Assembly (NCBI RefSeq): GCF_029783845.1 | Contig: NZ_LWID01000001.1 | Location: 1,302,001-1,366,000 of the forward strand | Reading direction: 5' to 3' | DNA length: 64,000 nucleotides | Source: Volucribacter amazonae | GTDB taxonomy: Bacteria > Pseudomonadota > Gammaproteobacteria > Enterobacterales > Pasteurellaceae | Part shown: in pieces, positions 17,255 through 25,948 of the stretch | Numbering within the stretch: position 1 is the stretch's first letter | Layout of the letters: every line of letters starts with the position of its first letter | Notes under the pieces: generated by a model | The model's input: the letters and a program-made list of their open reading frames with translations, nothing else | The model's database searches: none | What the model was told of the DNA's origin: nothing | Program-made: the position numbers and the translations under genes

Positions 17255-18442
17255 ATGCAAAAAAACAATCGTAATGTTTTACTTGGGGCTGCATTCCTAA
17301 TGGCAACCTCAGCGATTGGGCCAGGTTTTCTAACCCAAACCGCTACCTTTACCCAAAGCCTATTAGCCAGTTTTGGTTTTGTGATTTTATTGTCAATTCT
17401 ATTGGATATTGGTGCACAACTTAACATTTGGCGAATTATTGCCATTTCCGAAAAAAAAGCACAAGATATTGCTAATGACGTATTACCCGGTGCAGGTTAT
17501 TTCCTCGCTTTACTTATTGTCATGGGGGGACTTGCTTTTAATATTGGTAATGTAGGCGGAGCAGGACTTGGACTCAATATTCTGACAGGCGTATCCGCCG
17601 AAACAGGTGCTATCATTAGTGGTGCTATTGCGGTAGGAATTTTCCTGTTTAAAGAAGCAGGCAAAGCCATGGATCGTTTTGCACAGATTATGGGCTTTAT
17701 TATGATTGCCTTAACCATTTATGTAGCCGTTAAAGCCAATCCGCCATTAGGCGATGCCGTCGTGCATACTTTTGTGCCTGAAAAACTTGATGTCATCGCT
17801 ATTGTTACCTTAGTAGGGGGTACAGTTGGTGGATACATCACTTTTGCAGGCGCTCATCGCCTATTAGATGCAGGCGTAAAAGGCAAAGCAGCAATCAATG
17901 AAGTGAGCAAAAGCTCAATCTCTGCCATTTTAATTGCCTCAATTATGCGTGTGGTATTATTCTTAGCTGTCCTTGGCGTGGTATCGCAAGGCGTGATCCT
18001 TGATCCGAAAAATCCCGCCTCTACCGCATTTTCCCATGTAGCAGGCGAAGTTGGCTTAATGATTTTTGGTATGGTTATTTGGGCAGCCTCTATTACTTCT
18101 GTGATCGGAGCAGCTTACACCTCAGTGTCATTTATTACCAGTTTCTCGCCGAAAATTGAACAACATAAAAACCGCTGGATTGTAGCCTTTATTGTGATTT
18201 CAACGGTTGTCCTTGCCACCATAGGACGCCCTGCTCAAGTTTTAGTTTTTGTCGGCACATTAAATGGTCTAATTCTTCCTATCTCACTAGGCTTAATTTT
18301 ATTCGCTGCCCATAAACGCAGCATTGTAGGCGATTATAAACACCCTATTTGGCTCACGATCAGCGGCTTTATTGTGGTTATTGCCATGGCTGTAATGAGC
18401 TTGATGACATTGAGCAAATACATTGGAGGATTATTAGGGTAA
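17255..18442 (+). CDS. NRAMP-family transporter, YcsG-like
   Basis: This 395-residue polytopic membrane protein has about eleven hydrophobic segments and starts MQKNNRNVLLGAAFLMATSAIGPGFLTQTATFT, the NRAMP superfamily opening. AAGGA precedes this ATG; a longer in-frame reading from 17183 would lie inside pxpA and is rejected. In Bacillus the equivalent ycsG also sits beside ycsF (pxpA), so it may import 5-oxoproline or a related substrate rather than a metal. This is inference from context. The classical NRAMP metal-binding DPGN motif is not seen in the first helix. Confidence 0.82.
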   Translation: MQKNNRNVLLGAAFLMATSAIGPGFLTQTATFTQSLLASFGFVILLSILLDIGAQLNIWRIIAISEKKAQDIANDVLPGAGYFLALLIVMGGLAFNIGNVGGAGLGLNILTGVSAETGAIISGAIAVGIFLFKEAGKAMDRFAQIMGFIMIALTIYVAVKANPPLGDAVVHTFVPEKLDVIAIVTLVGGTVGGYITFAGAHRLLDAGVKGKAAINEVSKSSISAILIASIMRVVLFLAVLGVVSQGVILDPKNPASTAFSHVAGEVGLMIFGMVIWAASITSVIGAAYTSVSFITSFSPKIEQHKNRWIVAFIVISTVVLATIGRPAQVLVFVGTLNGLILPISLGLILFAAHKRSIVGDYKHPIWLTISGFIVVIAMAVMSLMTLSKYIGGLLG

Positions 18443-18463
18443 TTTTTAAAGAAATTATCTTAG

Positions 18464-18506
18464 AACTGACCGCACTTGGTTTTTTACAACAAAAGTGCGG
18501 TTAGTT
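18464..18506 (+). terminator. Inverted uptake-signal terminator after the pxp operon
   Basis: AACTGACCGCACTT pairs with AAGTGCGGTTAGTT (14-bp stem with one G-U pair) around a 15-base loop, followed by TTAGGATTTTTT. Two divergent uptake signals make up the core of the stem. It lies 20 bases after the transporter stop. Confidence 0.78.
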
Positions 18507-18632
18507 TTAGGATTTTTTACTGCTAGTTTTTCGATATTCAAAATGTATTTTACACATTAGTGCAACTTACTTTATTGGCACTTCAAGAGAATAGAATACG
18601 AGAAAACCAAGGACAGAATAATTGCTAAAATA

Positions 18633-18695
18633 TATAGTGGTTTTAATTTACAAAACCAAGGTTTAACGCCGTATTATTTCAAAGTAAAACAACTA
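18633..18695 (+). repeat. Decayed, shortened Correia-like element
   Basis: TATAGTGGTTTTAATTTACA at the left and GCCGTATTATTTCAAAGTAA with AACAACTA at the right; about 63 bp, core deleted. It ends 16 bp before the response regulator start, so it forms the leader of that operon. Confidence 0.55.
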
Positions 18696-18710
18696 AACTC
18701 CCCCAATATT

Positions 18711-19388
18711 ATGCGTATTTTATTAATTGAAGATGATGAAATGATTGCCACTGTGGTGGCGGAAAGTTTAAAGGATTTTGGTTATGCGGTGGACTGGGTT
18801 AAGGACGGTAAACAGGCGGAACGAGCTTGGTTGGATCAGCTTTATGATATGGTGTTGTTAGATTTAGGCTTGCCACAGCAAGACGGCTTGCAGGTGTTAA
18901 ATAAGGTCAGACAGGCACGCAATGATACGCCCGTTATCATAATTACCGCTCGTGATGATATACAAAGTCGCTTAGCTGGATTAGACAGTGGGGCAGATGA
19001 TTATTTGATTAAGCCCTTTGATTTAGCGGAGTTGCAGGCTCGTATGCGTGCGATTTTACGCCGTCATCATCAACAAACACAACCTAACCCTACGAACGGC
19101 GAACTTACCCTTGATCCCCAAACCTATCAAGTTTATCTTCATCAGCAAAATGAAAGGATCTCTTTGACCAATAAAGAATTTTTAATTTTACAAGCCTTGG
19201 TATTGCGAGCAGGCAAGATTTTTTCAAGGGCAGAGTTGGAAGAAAAATTGTATGGTTGGGGCGAGGAAGTGGAAAGTAATGCGGTAGATTTTTTAATCTA
19301 TGGCTTGCGTAAGAAAATTGGTAAACAACATATTAAAAATGTTCGTGGCGTAGGCTGGTGTGTTAATAAGGCACAAGGGGGAAATTGA
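18711..19388 (+). CDS. OmpR-family response regulator, PmrA/QseB-like
   Basis: This 225-residue protein has an N-terminal receiver domain (acidic pair D8-D9, phosphoacceptor D51 in LLDLGLP, Lys in LIKPFD). A C-terminal winged-helix DNA-binding domain follows (LTNKEFLILQALV...VDFLIYGLRKKIG...IKNVRGVGWCV). It overlaps the downstream kinase by four bases. The adjacent eptA and dgkA genes suggest it controls lipid A modification as PmrA/BasR does, but QseB is equally close by sequence. No target box was identified. Confidence 0.88.
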   Translation: MRILLIEDDEMIATVVAESLKDFGYAVDWVKDGKQAERAWLDQLYDMVLLDLGLPQQDGLQVLNKVRQARNDTPVIIITARDDIQSRLAGLDSGADDYLIKPFDLAELQARMRAILRRHHQQTQPNPTNGELTLDPQTYQVYLHQQNERISLTNKEFLILQALVLRAGKIFSRAELEEKLYGWGEEVESNAVDFLIYGLRKKIGKQHIKNVRGVGWCVNKAQGGN

Positions 19389-20692
19389 TGAAAAATTCCA
19401 TTAAAAACCAATTAACCTTGGCAATTATCAGTTTGTTATTGCTCACTTGTGGCATTAATACCCTCGTCAATTTTTATGATGTTTTGCAAGAAACCCTTGA
19501 ATTACAAGATAAAACCCTAAAGGAAGTGGCTTATTATATTGATCCACAAGTGAATGTGTATGCTGATAAAAACTTGTCAAATGCTCAATCAGAGCTTTAT
19601 ATTGAAACTTCAGCCACTCCGCCAGCTAAGCGATTATTGGATATTACGGCTCAACAAGCCTCAGGATTTTACGATTTTCAGCATAATGACGACAGTTATC
19701 GCTATTATTTAAATGTGAGCGAGCGGGGCTATGTGGTGGTGATGCAAAATAATGCTTATCGTATTGCCTTGGCGGTTGATGTGGCATTGGATAATGTTGT
19801 GCCATTTTTATTGCTTATACCCTTGCTGACAGGGGCGATTATTTGGTTGATTAAACGAAAAATGGGGCAGGTTAGTCAATTAGCTGAACAAATTAGCCAG
19901 CGACAAGGTTTAGATTTAACCCCCATTGCAAAGGACAATATTCCTGATGAAATTCAAGGATTTATTTATTCTATCAATCAATTATTTCAGCGAACGGAAC
20001 GATTAGTTCATCAGCAACAACGTTTTATTGCGGATGCTTCTCACGAAATGCGTACGCCGATGACCGCGTTATCTTTACAAGCGGAATGGTTAAGCCAACA
20101 GGCGTTACCAGAAAACTTGGTAAAGCCTATTCAGCAATTACAACAGGGTATTCAGCGTAATCGCCATTTAATTGAACAGCTATTAACCTTAGCTAAAGTT
20201 CAGCTTGATGGGCATAAGGTAGCGAAAAGTGCGGTGGATTGTCAGCAATTATTTAAGCAGGTAATTGAAACCCTTTTGCCTCTCGCCCAACAAAAAGAGC
20301 AGGACTTAGGGGTAGTGGGGCAAGCAAATTGGCGTATTTATGCCAATGAAACCGAGTTATTTATCTTGTTAAAAACCTTGCTAGATAATGCGTTACGCTA
20401 TACCCCAAAAGGAAGTCAAATTGATCTTGGCGGTTATCTTGAGGGGGAACATATGGTGTTTTTTGTGGAAGATAATGGAGCAGGAATTGCCCCTGCAGAG
20501 CGTGAGCGGGTGCTTGAGCCTTTTTATCGTGTATTGGGGACGCAACAACAAGGCTCAGGATTAGGGCTTGCCATTGCCCAATCCATTGTTCAGCGTTACG
20601 GCGGTCAGATATTGTTATTGGACAGCCAGCAATTTTCTTCGGGTTTATTGGTGAAAATTCTATTGCCTAAGAATATTGTTTCCTCAAATTAA
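19385..20692 (+). CDS. Two-component sensor histidine kinase, PmrB/QseC-like
   Basis: This 435-residue inner-membrane kinase has a first membrane helix near residues 8-28, a periplasmic sensor region of about 110 residues, and a second helix near 140-157 (VVPFLLLIPLLTGAIIWLI). A HAMP-like linker precedes the phosphoacceptor H220 in ADASHEMRTPMTAL. The HATPase domain has NALRYTPKG, EDNGAGIAPAERERVLEPFYR and GSGLGLAIAQSIVQRYGG. The periplasmic domain has several acidic residues but no motif I can tie to a ligand. It pairs with the overlapping regulator gene. Confidence 0.88.
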   Translation: MMKNSIKNQLTLAIISLLLLTCGINTLVNFYDVLQETLELQDKTLKEVAYYIDPQVNVYADKNLSNAQSELYIETSATPPAKRLLDITAQQASGFYDFQHNDDSYRYYLNVSERGYVVVMQNNAYRIALAVDVALDNVVPFLLLIPLLTGAIIWLIKRKMGQVSQLAEQISQRQGLDLTPIAKDNIPDEIQGFIYSINQLFQRTERLVHQQQRFIADASHEMRTPMTALSLQAEWLSQQALPENLVKPIQQLQQGIQRNRHLIEQLLTLAKVQLDGHKVAKSAVDCQQLFKQVIETLLPLAQQKEQDLGVVGQANWRIYANETELFILLKTLLDNALRYTPKGSQIDLGGYLEGEHMVFFVEDNGAGIAPAERERVLEPFYRVLGTQQQGSGLGLAIAQSIVQRYGGQILLLDSQQFSSGLLVKILLPKNIVSSN

Positions 20693-20767
20693 CGTAAGTT
20701 TGCTAATTCTTAGCTAATTTTTCCCCCTTAAACTCGGCTACCTAACTATTGAATGAGAGGTAGCCTT

Positions 20768-22402
20768 ATGTTTTTACGCAAACTCGGCAATATTTCTCTG
20801 TCATCAAGCTGTTTATTGGCATTGGTGACAGGCTATTTTGCCTTGGTATTAAATTATCCTTTTTATCGTCAATTATTGACGATTCACCCCTTTACAGGTT
20901 CATCAGCAGATTATTTTCTGTTGACCGTTCCGCTTTTTGTGTTTTTGGTGTTAAACGCCGTTTTTCAACTGATCGCCTTACCTTGGTTGCATCGTGTGGT
21001 TATTCCTACCTTGCTTGTGTTAAGTGCCATGGTGAGCTATCACGAAATTTTTTACGGCGTGTATTTTGACAGCGAAATGTTAGACAATGTGCTACAAACC
21101 CACACAAGCGAGGCATTGCATTTAATTACCTTGCCTTATATTTTATGGGTTATCGGCATTGGCATTGTGCCTGCGGTTTTGTATTGTTTGGTTAAGGTAC
21201 GTTATTCCCTGTGGTGGCTAGAAATTGCCAAACGGATTGGTTTAGTGCTGGTATCGGTGCTATTGATAGGCTTAATTGGCAAAGGCTTTTATCAGGATTA
21301 TGCCTCTATTGTGAGAAACAATAAGCCTATTGTGCATTTAATTCTACCGTCCAATATTATTGGTGCTGGCGTGAAAAAAATCAAAAGTGAATACAATGCT
21401 AATCGTGAATTTATTCAGCTAGGCTTAAATGCAAAGCAGGCTAAACCCGATCATTTCCGCCACGTTACTATTGTGGTAATGGGCGAAACCACCAGAGCGC
21501 AAAACTGGGGATTAAATGGCTATGCACGCCAAACCACCCCACTCTTAGCCAAACGACAAGATATTGTGAATTTCACTAATGTATCCAGTTGTGGTACTTC
21601 TACCGCCTATTCTGTACCTTGTTTATTTTCCCATTTACCGCAAAAAAGTTTTAATAATAATCAAGCCCCTTACCAAGACAATTTATTAGATATTTTGCAA
21701 CGAGCAGGGGTAAAAGTTACTTGGTTTGATAATGATGCTGGCTGTAAAGGGGTATGTAATCGGGTAGAAAACCACGATATGACCGCATTAAACTTGGCAA
21801 AATATTGTAAAAATGGCGAATGTCTTGATGAAATTTTGTTTGAAGATTTAGATAAAACCCTACAACAAAGCCAACAAGACAGTTTAATTGTGCTACATAC
21901 TATGGGTAGCCATGGACCAACCTATTACCAACGCTATCCGCAACAATATCGCCAGTTTACCCCCACTTGCGATACCAATGAAATTAATCAATGTAGCGAT
22001 CAACAATTAGTCAATACCTACGATAATACCATTTTGTATGTGGATTATATTGTCAATAAAGCCATTGATTATTTAGCTCAACAACCTGAATGGGAAAGTA
22101 GCTTAATTTATCTATCAGATCATGGCGAGTCCTTAGGCGAAAATGGCTTATATCTGCATTCCGCTCCTTATGCCATTGCCCCTGAACAACAAACGAAAGT
22201 ACCAATGGTAATGTGGTTTTCAGAAAAATGGCGAGCGAATGAAAAGCTATCCCTTGATTGCTTACAACAGCTTGCACAAAGCCAATCTTTTTCCCACGAT
22301 AACTTTTTTCATACGGTGTTCGCTTTATTGGATATGGATCTCTCCCTTGATTTGTATCAGCCTCAACTTGATATTGTAAGCCAATGTAAACATAAGGATT
22401 AA
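20768..22402 (+). CDS. eptA: Lipid A phosphoethanolamine transferase EptA
   Basis: This 544-residue inner-membrane enzyme has about five N-terminal membrane helices and a periplasmic alkaline-phosphatase-like domain. The catalytic pattern is present: E240 in VMGETTRAQN, the nucleophile T279 in SSCGTSTAYSVPC (39 residues later, as in MCR-1), and the zinc ligands in LSDHGESLGENGLYLH. It transfers phosphoethanolamine from phosphatidylethanolamine to lipid A and so lowers polymyxin binding. The second ATG is used because AGAGG precedes it. dgkA follows two bases after the stop, and the two-component pair lies upstream. Confidence 0.92.
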   Translation: MFLRKLGNISLSSSCLLALVTGYFALVLNYPFYRQLLTIHPFTGSSADYFLLTVPLFVFLVLNAVFQLIALPWLHRVVIPTLLVLSAMVSYHEIFYGVYFDSEMLDNVLQTHTSEALHLITLPYILWVIGIGIVPAVLYCLVKVRYSLWWLEIAKRIGLVLVSVLLIGLIGKGFYQDYASIVRNNKPIVHLILPSNIIGAGVKKIKSEYNANREFIQLGLNAKQAKPDHFRHVTIVVMGETTRAQNWGLNGYARQTTPLLAKRQDIVNFTNVSSCGTSTAYSVPCLFSHLPQKSFNNNQAPYQDNLLDILQRAGVKVTWFDNDAGCKGVCNRVENHDMTALNLAKYCKNGECLDEILFEDLDKTLQQSQQDSLIVLHTMGSHGPTYYQRYPQQYRQFTPTCDTNEINQCSDQQLVNTYDNTILYVDYIVNKAIDYLAQQPEWESSLIYLSDHGESLGENGLYLHSAPYAIAPEQQTKVPMVMWFSEKWRANEKLSLDCLQQLAQSQSFSHDNFFHTVFALLDMDLSLDLYQPQLDIVSQCKHKD

Positions 22403-22404
22403 TC

Positions 22405-22758
22405 ATGCAAAAATACAAAGGATTTAAACATATTGTTAAAGCCACAGGCTATTCATTCAGCGGATTAGGCTATGCCATAAAAGAAACAGCATTCCGCCAC
22501 GAACTACTACTTTGCTTGATTGGCATACCCTTTGCCTGCTATTGGGCAAAGGACAAAATTGAGTTGTTGCTATTATTAATCAGTTTATTGCTGTTATTGG
22601 TGGTGGAACTCATCAACACAGCCATTGAGGCGACAGTGGATCGCATTGGCAAAGATTTTCACCCCTTAGCCAAAATGGCAAAAGATCTCGGCTCGGCAGC
22701 CGTATTCGTCAGTATGCTGATTTGTGCCATGGTTTGGTTGGTGATTTTATGTGGTTAG
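22405..22758 (+). CDS. dgkA: Diacylglycerol kinase DgkA
   Basis: This 117-residue protein with three membrane helices has the signature LLVVELINTAIEATVDRIG (catalytic Glu and metal-binding region) and KDLGSAAVFVSM. DgkA phosphorylates diacylglycerol to phosphatidic acid for phospholipid resynthesis. Its start is two bases after eptA, so the two are almost certainly co-transcribed. EptA releases diacylglycerol each time it takes phosphoethanolamine from phosphatidylethanolamine, so the pairing makes metabolic sense. Confidence 0.94.
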   Translation: MQKYKGFKHIVKATGYSFSGLGYAIKETAFRHELLLCLIGIPFACYWAKDKIELLLLLISLLLLLVVELINTAIEATVDRIGKDFHPLAKMAKDLGSAAVFVSMLICAMVWLVILCG

Positions 22759-22801
22759 TTAGTTGCTGTTATCTATCAAGATTTTTATTAGTGAGGAAAA
22801 A

Positions 22802-23779
22802 ATGACCCTTTCAGTCAAAGGCTATGCGGCACAAAATGCCACTGCATTATTAGCCCCCTTTCAGTTTGAACGCCGTAATTTACGGGCGGACGATGTGGAA
22901 ATTAACGTAGAATATTGCGGTGTCTGCCACAGCGATTTACACCAAGCACGCAACCATTGGGGTATCAGCCGCTATCCTTTAGTACCAGGACACGAAGTCA
23001 TTGGGCGAGTAAGCCGAGTAGGCGATAAAGTAAGCAAATTTAAGGTAGGAGATTTAGTGGGCGTAGGCTGTATGGTGGACGCTTGTCAGCATTGCCATGC
23101 TTGTGAGCAAGGTTTGGAACAATATTGCGAAAATGGCTTTACTGATACTTATAACGCCATTGATCGTCAGGATCAACGCCCCACTTACGGCGGTTATAGC
23201 GATAAAATGGTGGTAAACGAAAAGTTTGTATTAAGTGTGCCTGAAAATCTGGACAGCTCAGCGGTTGCCCCCATTTTATGTGCAGGCATTACCATATGGT
23301 CAACCTTACGCCTTTGGAATATTGGCAAAGCATCAACAGTGGCAGTGATTGGGCTTGGTGGTTTAGGGCATCTAGCAATTAAACTGACAGTCGCTTTGGG
23401 AGCGGACGTGTGTTTATTTACCCGTTCAATGGATAAAGCGGAAGATGCCTACCGCTTAGGGGCAACAAGAGTGATTTTATCAACCAATCCTGTGCAAATG
23501 GAATGGGTAGAAAATGAATTTGATCTCATCATTGACACTGTCCCTTATCCCCACGATCTCAATCCTTATCTGCCAACCCTTGCCATTAACGGCACATTGG
23601 TGTTGGTGGGCTTAGTGGGCAATATTGAGAATAGCCTTAATTCCGTCCCTATGATAATAGGACGGCGTGCCATTGCAGGCTCAATGATTGGCAGCATCAA
23701 AGAAACCCAAGAATTATTAGATTTTTGTGGCAAACATAATATCGTCGCTGATGTAGAAATCATTGAACCAAGCCTTTGA
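22802..23779 (+). CDS. Zinc-dependent alcohol dehydrogenase (YahK/cinnamyl-alcohol type), C-terminally truncated
   Basis: This 325-residue protein of the medium-chain dehydrogenase family has catalytic zinc motif GVCHSDLHQARNHWG, GHEVIGRV, the structural zinc cysteines in CMVDACQHCHACEQGLEQYC, and the NADP-binding GLGGLGHLAIKL. GAGGAAAA precedes the chosen ATG. The last residues (VEIIEPSL) are not the family's usual end: the expected C-terminus NQAFERMLKSDVKYR is encoded in another frame just beyond, and FVIDVKRWAEQESG back in the first frame. The gene therefore seems broken in its last 30 codons, and the product probably lacks the final helix and strand. Confidence 0.85.
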   Translation: MTLSVKGYAAQNATALLAPFQFERRNLRADDVEINVEYCGVCHSDLHQARNHWGISRYPLVPGHEVIGRVSRVGDKVSKFKVGDLVGVGCMVDACQHCHACEQGLEQYCENGFTDTYNAIDRQDQRPTYGGYSDKMVVNEKFVLSVPENLDSSAVAPILCAGITIWSTLRLWNIGKASTVAVIGLGGLGHLAIKLTVALGADVCLFTRSMDKAEDAYRLGATRVILSTNPVQMEWVENEFDLIIDTVPYPHDLNPYLPTLAINGTLVLVGLVGNIENSLNSVPMIIGRRAIAGSMIGSIKETQELLDFCGKHNIVADVEIIEPSL

Positions 23780-23854
23780 ACGTATGCTAAAAAGCGATGT
23801 TAAATACCGTTTGTTATTGATGTTAAGCGTTGGGCAGAGCAGGAAAGTGGCTAA
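23766..23854 (+). pseudogene. Out-of-frame C-terminal remnant of the alcohol dehydrogenase
   Basis: Codons from 23766 read NQAFERMLKSDVKYR in a frame shifted from the main gene. After a point where one T seems lost from a T-run near 23810-23812, the original frame resumes as FVIDVKRWAEQESG with a stop at 23852-23854. Two independent frame changes, with a TGA between them, separate this tail from the rest of the gene. Confidence 0.75.
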
Positions 23855-23939
23855 CTCATTGTTCTAAAAAGAGATAAAAAGCGCGGTCAGTTTTGCAAAA
23901 ATTTTCAAACAACCTATTTTGAGGTTAAATAAGTAAAAA

Positions 23940-24044
23940 TATAGTTGCCTCAATTTAAAATAAGACAGGACAATATGCTGAATATAGTACACATAGTACG
24001 GTAAGAGTACCAACACTGCATTATTTCAATGTGGGACAACTATA
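23940..24044 (+). mobile_element. Correia-like element upstream of the solute-binding protein gene
   Basis: About 105 bp, full-length with diverged core (TATAGTTGCCTCAATTTAAA at the left, ending GTGGGACAACTATA). It lies 210 bp upstream of the lipoprotein gene. The remaining sequence (24045-24254) is very AT-rich and may hold that gene's promoter; no clear consensus is visible. Confidence 0.8.
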
Positions 24045-24254
24045 ATAGGCTTTCTATTTCGCTATAAATATCTTTATTGATAAAAATAGGGTTATTATCT
24101 AAAAATAAATTTTTCTATTCTAAATTCTAGCCCCCATTAAGCACACTTGTTATTTTTTATTGAAAAATAAGTTAGGTGATTTTTATTTTTTTGTGTTAGT
24201 ATTTTGTCTTGTTTACCCCTTATTCACCAATAAAAATATAGGATTTTTATCGCA

Positions 24255-25811
24255 ATGAAAAAAGTATTTTATACAATGTTGGCAACCTTACTACTGTTGG
24301 TAGCTTGTGATAATCAACAAGCTCAATCCTCTGCCGAGCAAATTGATCATAAAAATGTTGAGCAACAACAATCTTTGGTGGTGGTTACCCCTTGGGAAAT
24401 TACCTCCACTGATCCGAGTAAATCAGGTTATATCTTTCAACGTTTACAGTTGGCGGAAACCTTAGTAGAAGTGGAGGACAATGGGCGTTTGGTGGCGGGG
24501 CTAGCCACCGATTGGCAACATAATGATGATGCTTCAGTTTGGATCTTTAATTTACGTCCCAATGTGAAATTTCACGATGGTAGTCTTTTAACCGCTGATG
24601 AAGTGGTTACCAGTTTGCAAGTGGCTTTAACCAAACCAACGGCGTTAAGATCTGCCTTAATTGAAGAAATTAAAGCCTTAAATCCTTTACAAGTACAAAT
24701 AACCTTAAAACAAGGTTTGGTGTTTTTTCCTGCTTATCTTGCTCATTCCACCGCTATTATTTTGGCAAAATCTGCCTTTGATGCCGAACAGAATATTCAG
24801 CAAATTGTTGGGACAGGCCCTTATCAAGTGGTGAAAATTGAGCCTCCACAAAAAATTGAACAGGTGGCTTTTAAAGACTATTGGGGAGAACCTGCAAACA
24901 TTGAACGAGTGGATTATTTAGCCAATAGCCGTAGCGAAACCCGTACCTTATTAGCCCAAAGTCAGCCAAATTATTTAGTGTTTAATCTTGATGCTGCCAG
25001 TGTTCATCGTTTACAACAAGATTCCAATTTAGCGGTACAAACCAAGTCCATTGCTCGTACAATCCAGTATAAAGTCAATGTGGCGAATCCATTATTTGCC
25101 GATGTACGAGTAAGACGGGCATTAAGTGATGCTATTGATCGACAAGGCATTGCTCAATCGGTGTTACGTATTCAACAAGGAGAAGCGGAGCAAATTTTTC
25201 CACCAGCCTTTGCTGATTGGCGTTTAGAGGTTGCACAACAACAGCCTAATTATGCGGAAATTCAGCAAAGATTGCTTGAACTAGGTTTTCAACGTAATGC
25301 TCAAGGGGAATTAGAAATGGCAGGAAAGCCTGTAAAATTTACTTTGCGTACCTTTTCTGATCGCCCTGAACTACCATTGATTGCCACCGCTTTACAAGAT
25401 CAATGGAAACAGCTTGGTATTACAGTAGAGGTTGCCATTGGTAATTTTTCAGAAATTCCTGCGGGGCATCAAGACGGTTCATTAGAAATGGCATTATTTG
25501 CTCGTAATTATGGTATGATCCCTGATCCTACGGCAAGTTTACTGACGGATTTTGCACCAGAGGGTAGCGATTGGGGAGTAATGAATTGGCAAAATGTTAC
25601 ATTAACGCAGGCTTTACAGCAGTTACAAATCACCTTTGAGCCAAGTCAGCAACGAGATTTAAAACAACAAATTGCTCAGATTATTTATACTGAACGCCCA
25701 ATTACACCGATAGTGTTTTATCAGCAAAATGTGGCATCGCACAAAAGTTTAAAAGGATTAGAACTTGATCCCTTTGAGCGAAGTTTTAGATTAAATAAAC
25801 TCAGTTGGTAA
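24255..25811 (+). CDS. ABC transporter substrate-binding lipoprotein, family 5 (nickel/peptide type)
   Basis: This 518-residue protein has a lipoprotein signal (MLATLLLLVACDNQQ, lipid-modified Cys19) and then the extracellular solute-binding family 5 fold: LAETLVEV, LATDWQHNDDASVWIFNLRPNVKFHDGSLLTADEVV, GTGPYQVVKIEP and VRVRRALSDAIDRQGI. Family members bind oligopeptides, nickel chelates, haem or glutathione. The sequence looks closest to the NikA-like branch, but the ligand is not determinable here. No permease or ATPase genes of a family 5 transporter are next to it, so it must use a transporter encoded elsewhere. Confidence 0.85.
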   Translation: MKKVFYTMLATLLLLVACDNQQAQSSAEQIDHKNVEQQQSLVVVTPWEITSTDPSKSGYIFQRLQLAETLVEVEDNGRLVAGLATDWQHNDDASVWIFNLRPNVKFHDGSLLTADEVVTSLQVALTKPTALRSALIEEIKALNPLQVQITLKQGLVFFPAYLAHSTAIILAKSAFDAEQNIQQIVGTGPYQVVKIEPPQKIEQVAFKDYWGEPANIERVDYLANSRSETRTLLAQSQPNYLVFNLDAASVHRLQQDSNLAVQTKSIARTIQYKVNVANPLFADVRVRRALSDAIDRQGIAQSVLRIQQGEAEQIFPPAFADWRLEVAQQQPNYAEIQQRLLELGFQRNAQGELEMAGKPVKFTLRTFSDRPELPLIATALQDQWKQLGITVEVAIGNFSEIPAGHQDGSLEMALFARNYGMIPDPTASLLTDFAPEGSDWGVMNWQNVTLTQALQQLQITFEPSQQRDLKQQIAQIIYTERPITPIVFYQQNVASHKSLKGLELDPFERSFRLNKLSW

Positions 25812-25831
25812 ATAATGTCTTAGTTTAATGT

Positions 25832-25911
25832 TATAGTCGTTTCAATTTATAGTCGTTCCACTTTAAAATAAGGTTTGCCAACACTGTATTGCTTTAAAGT
25901 GGACGACTATA
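25832..25911 (+). repeat. Chimeric, shortened Correia-like element
   Basis: It begins with an 18-base left terminus (TATAGTCGTTTCAATTTA), then a second terminus in the other form (TAGTCGTTCCACTTTAAAAT), a shortened core, and a right end closing in GGACGACTATA. It looks like a deletion or recombination product of two copies. It lies 37 bp upstream of the ATPase gene. Confidence 0.65.
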
Positions 25912-25948
25912 TCAGCCCAACGATTGTGAGGCAGAATACGGAGAGATA

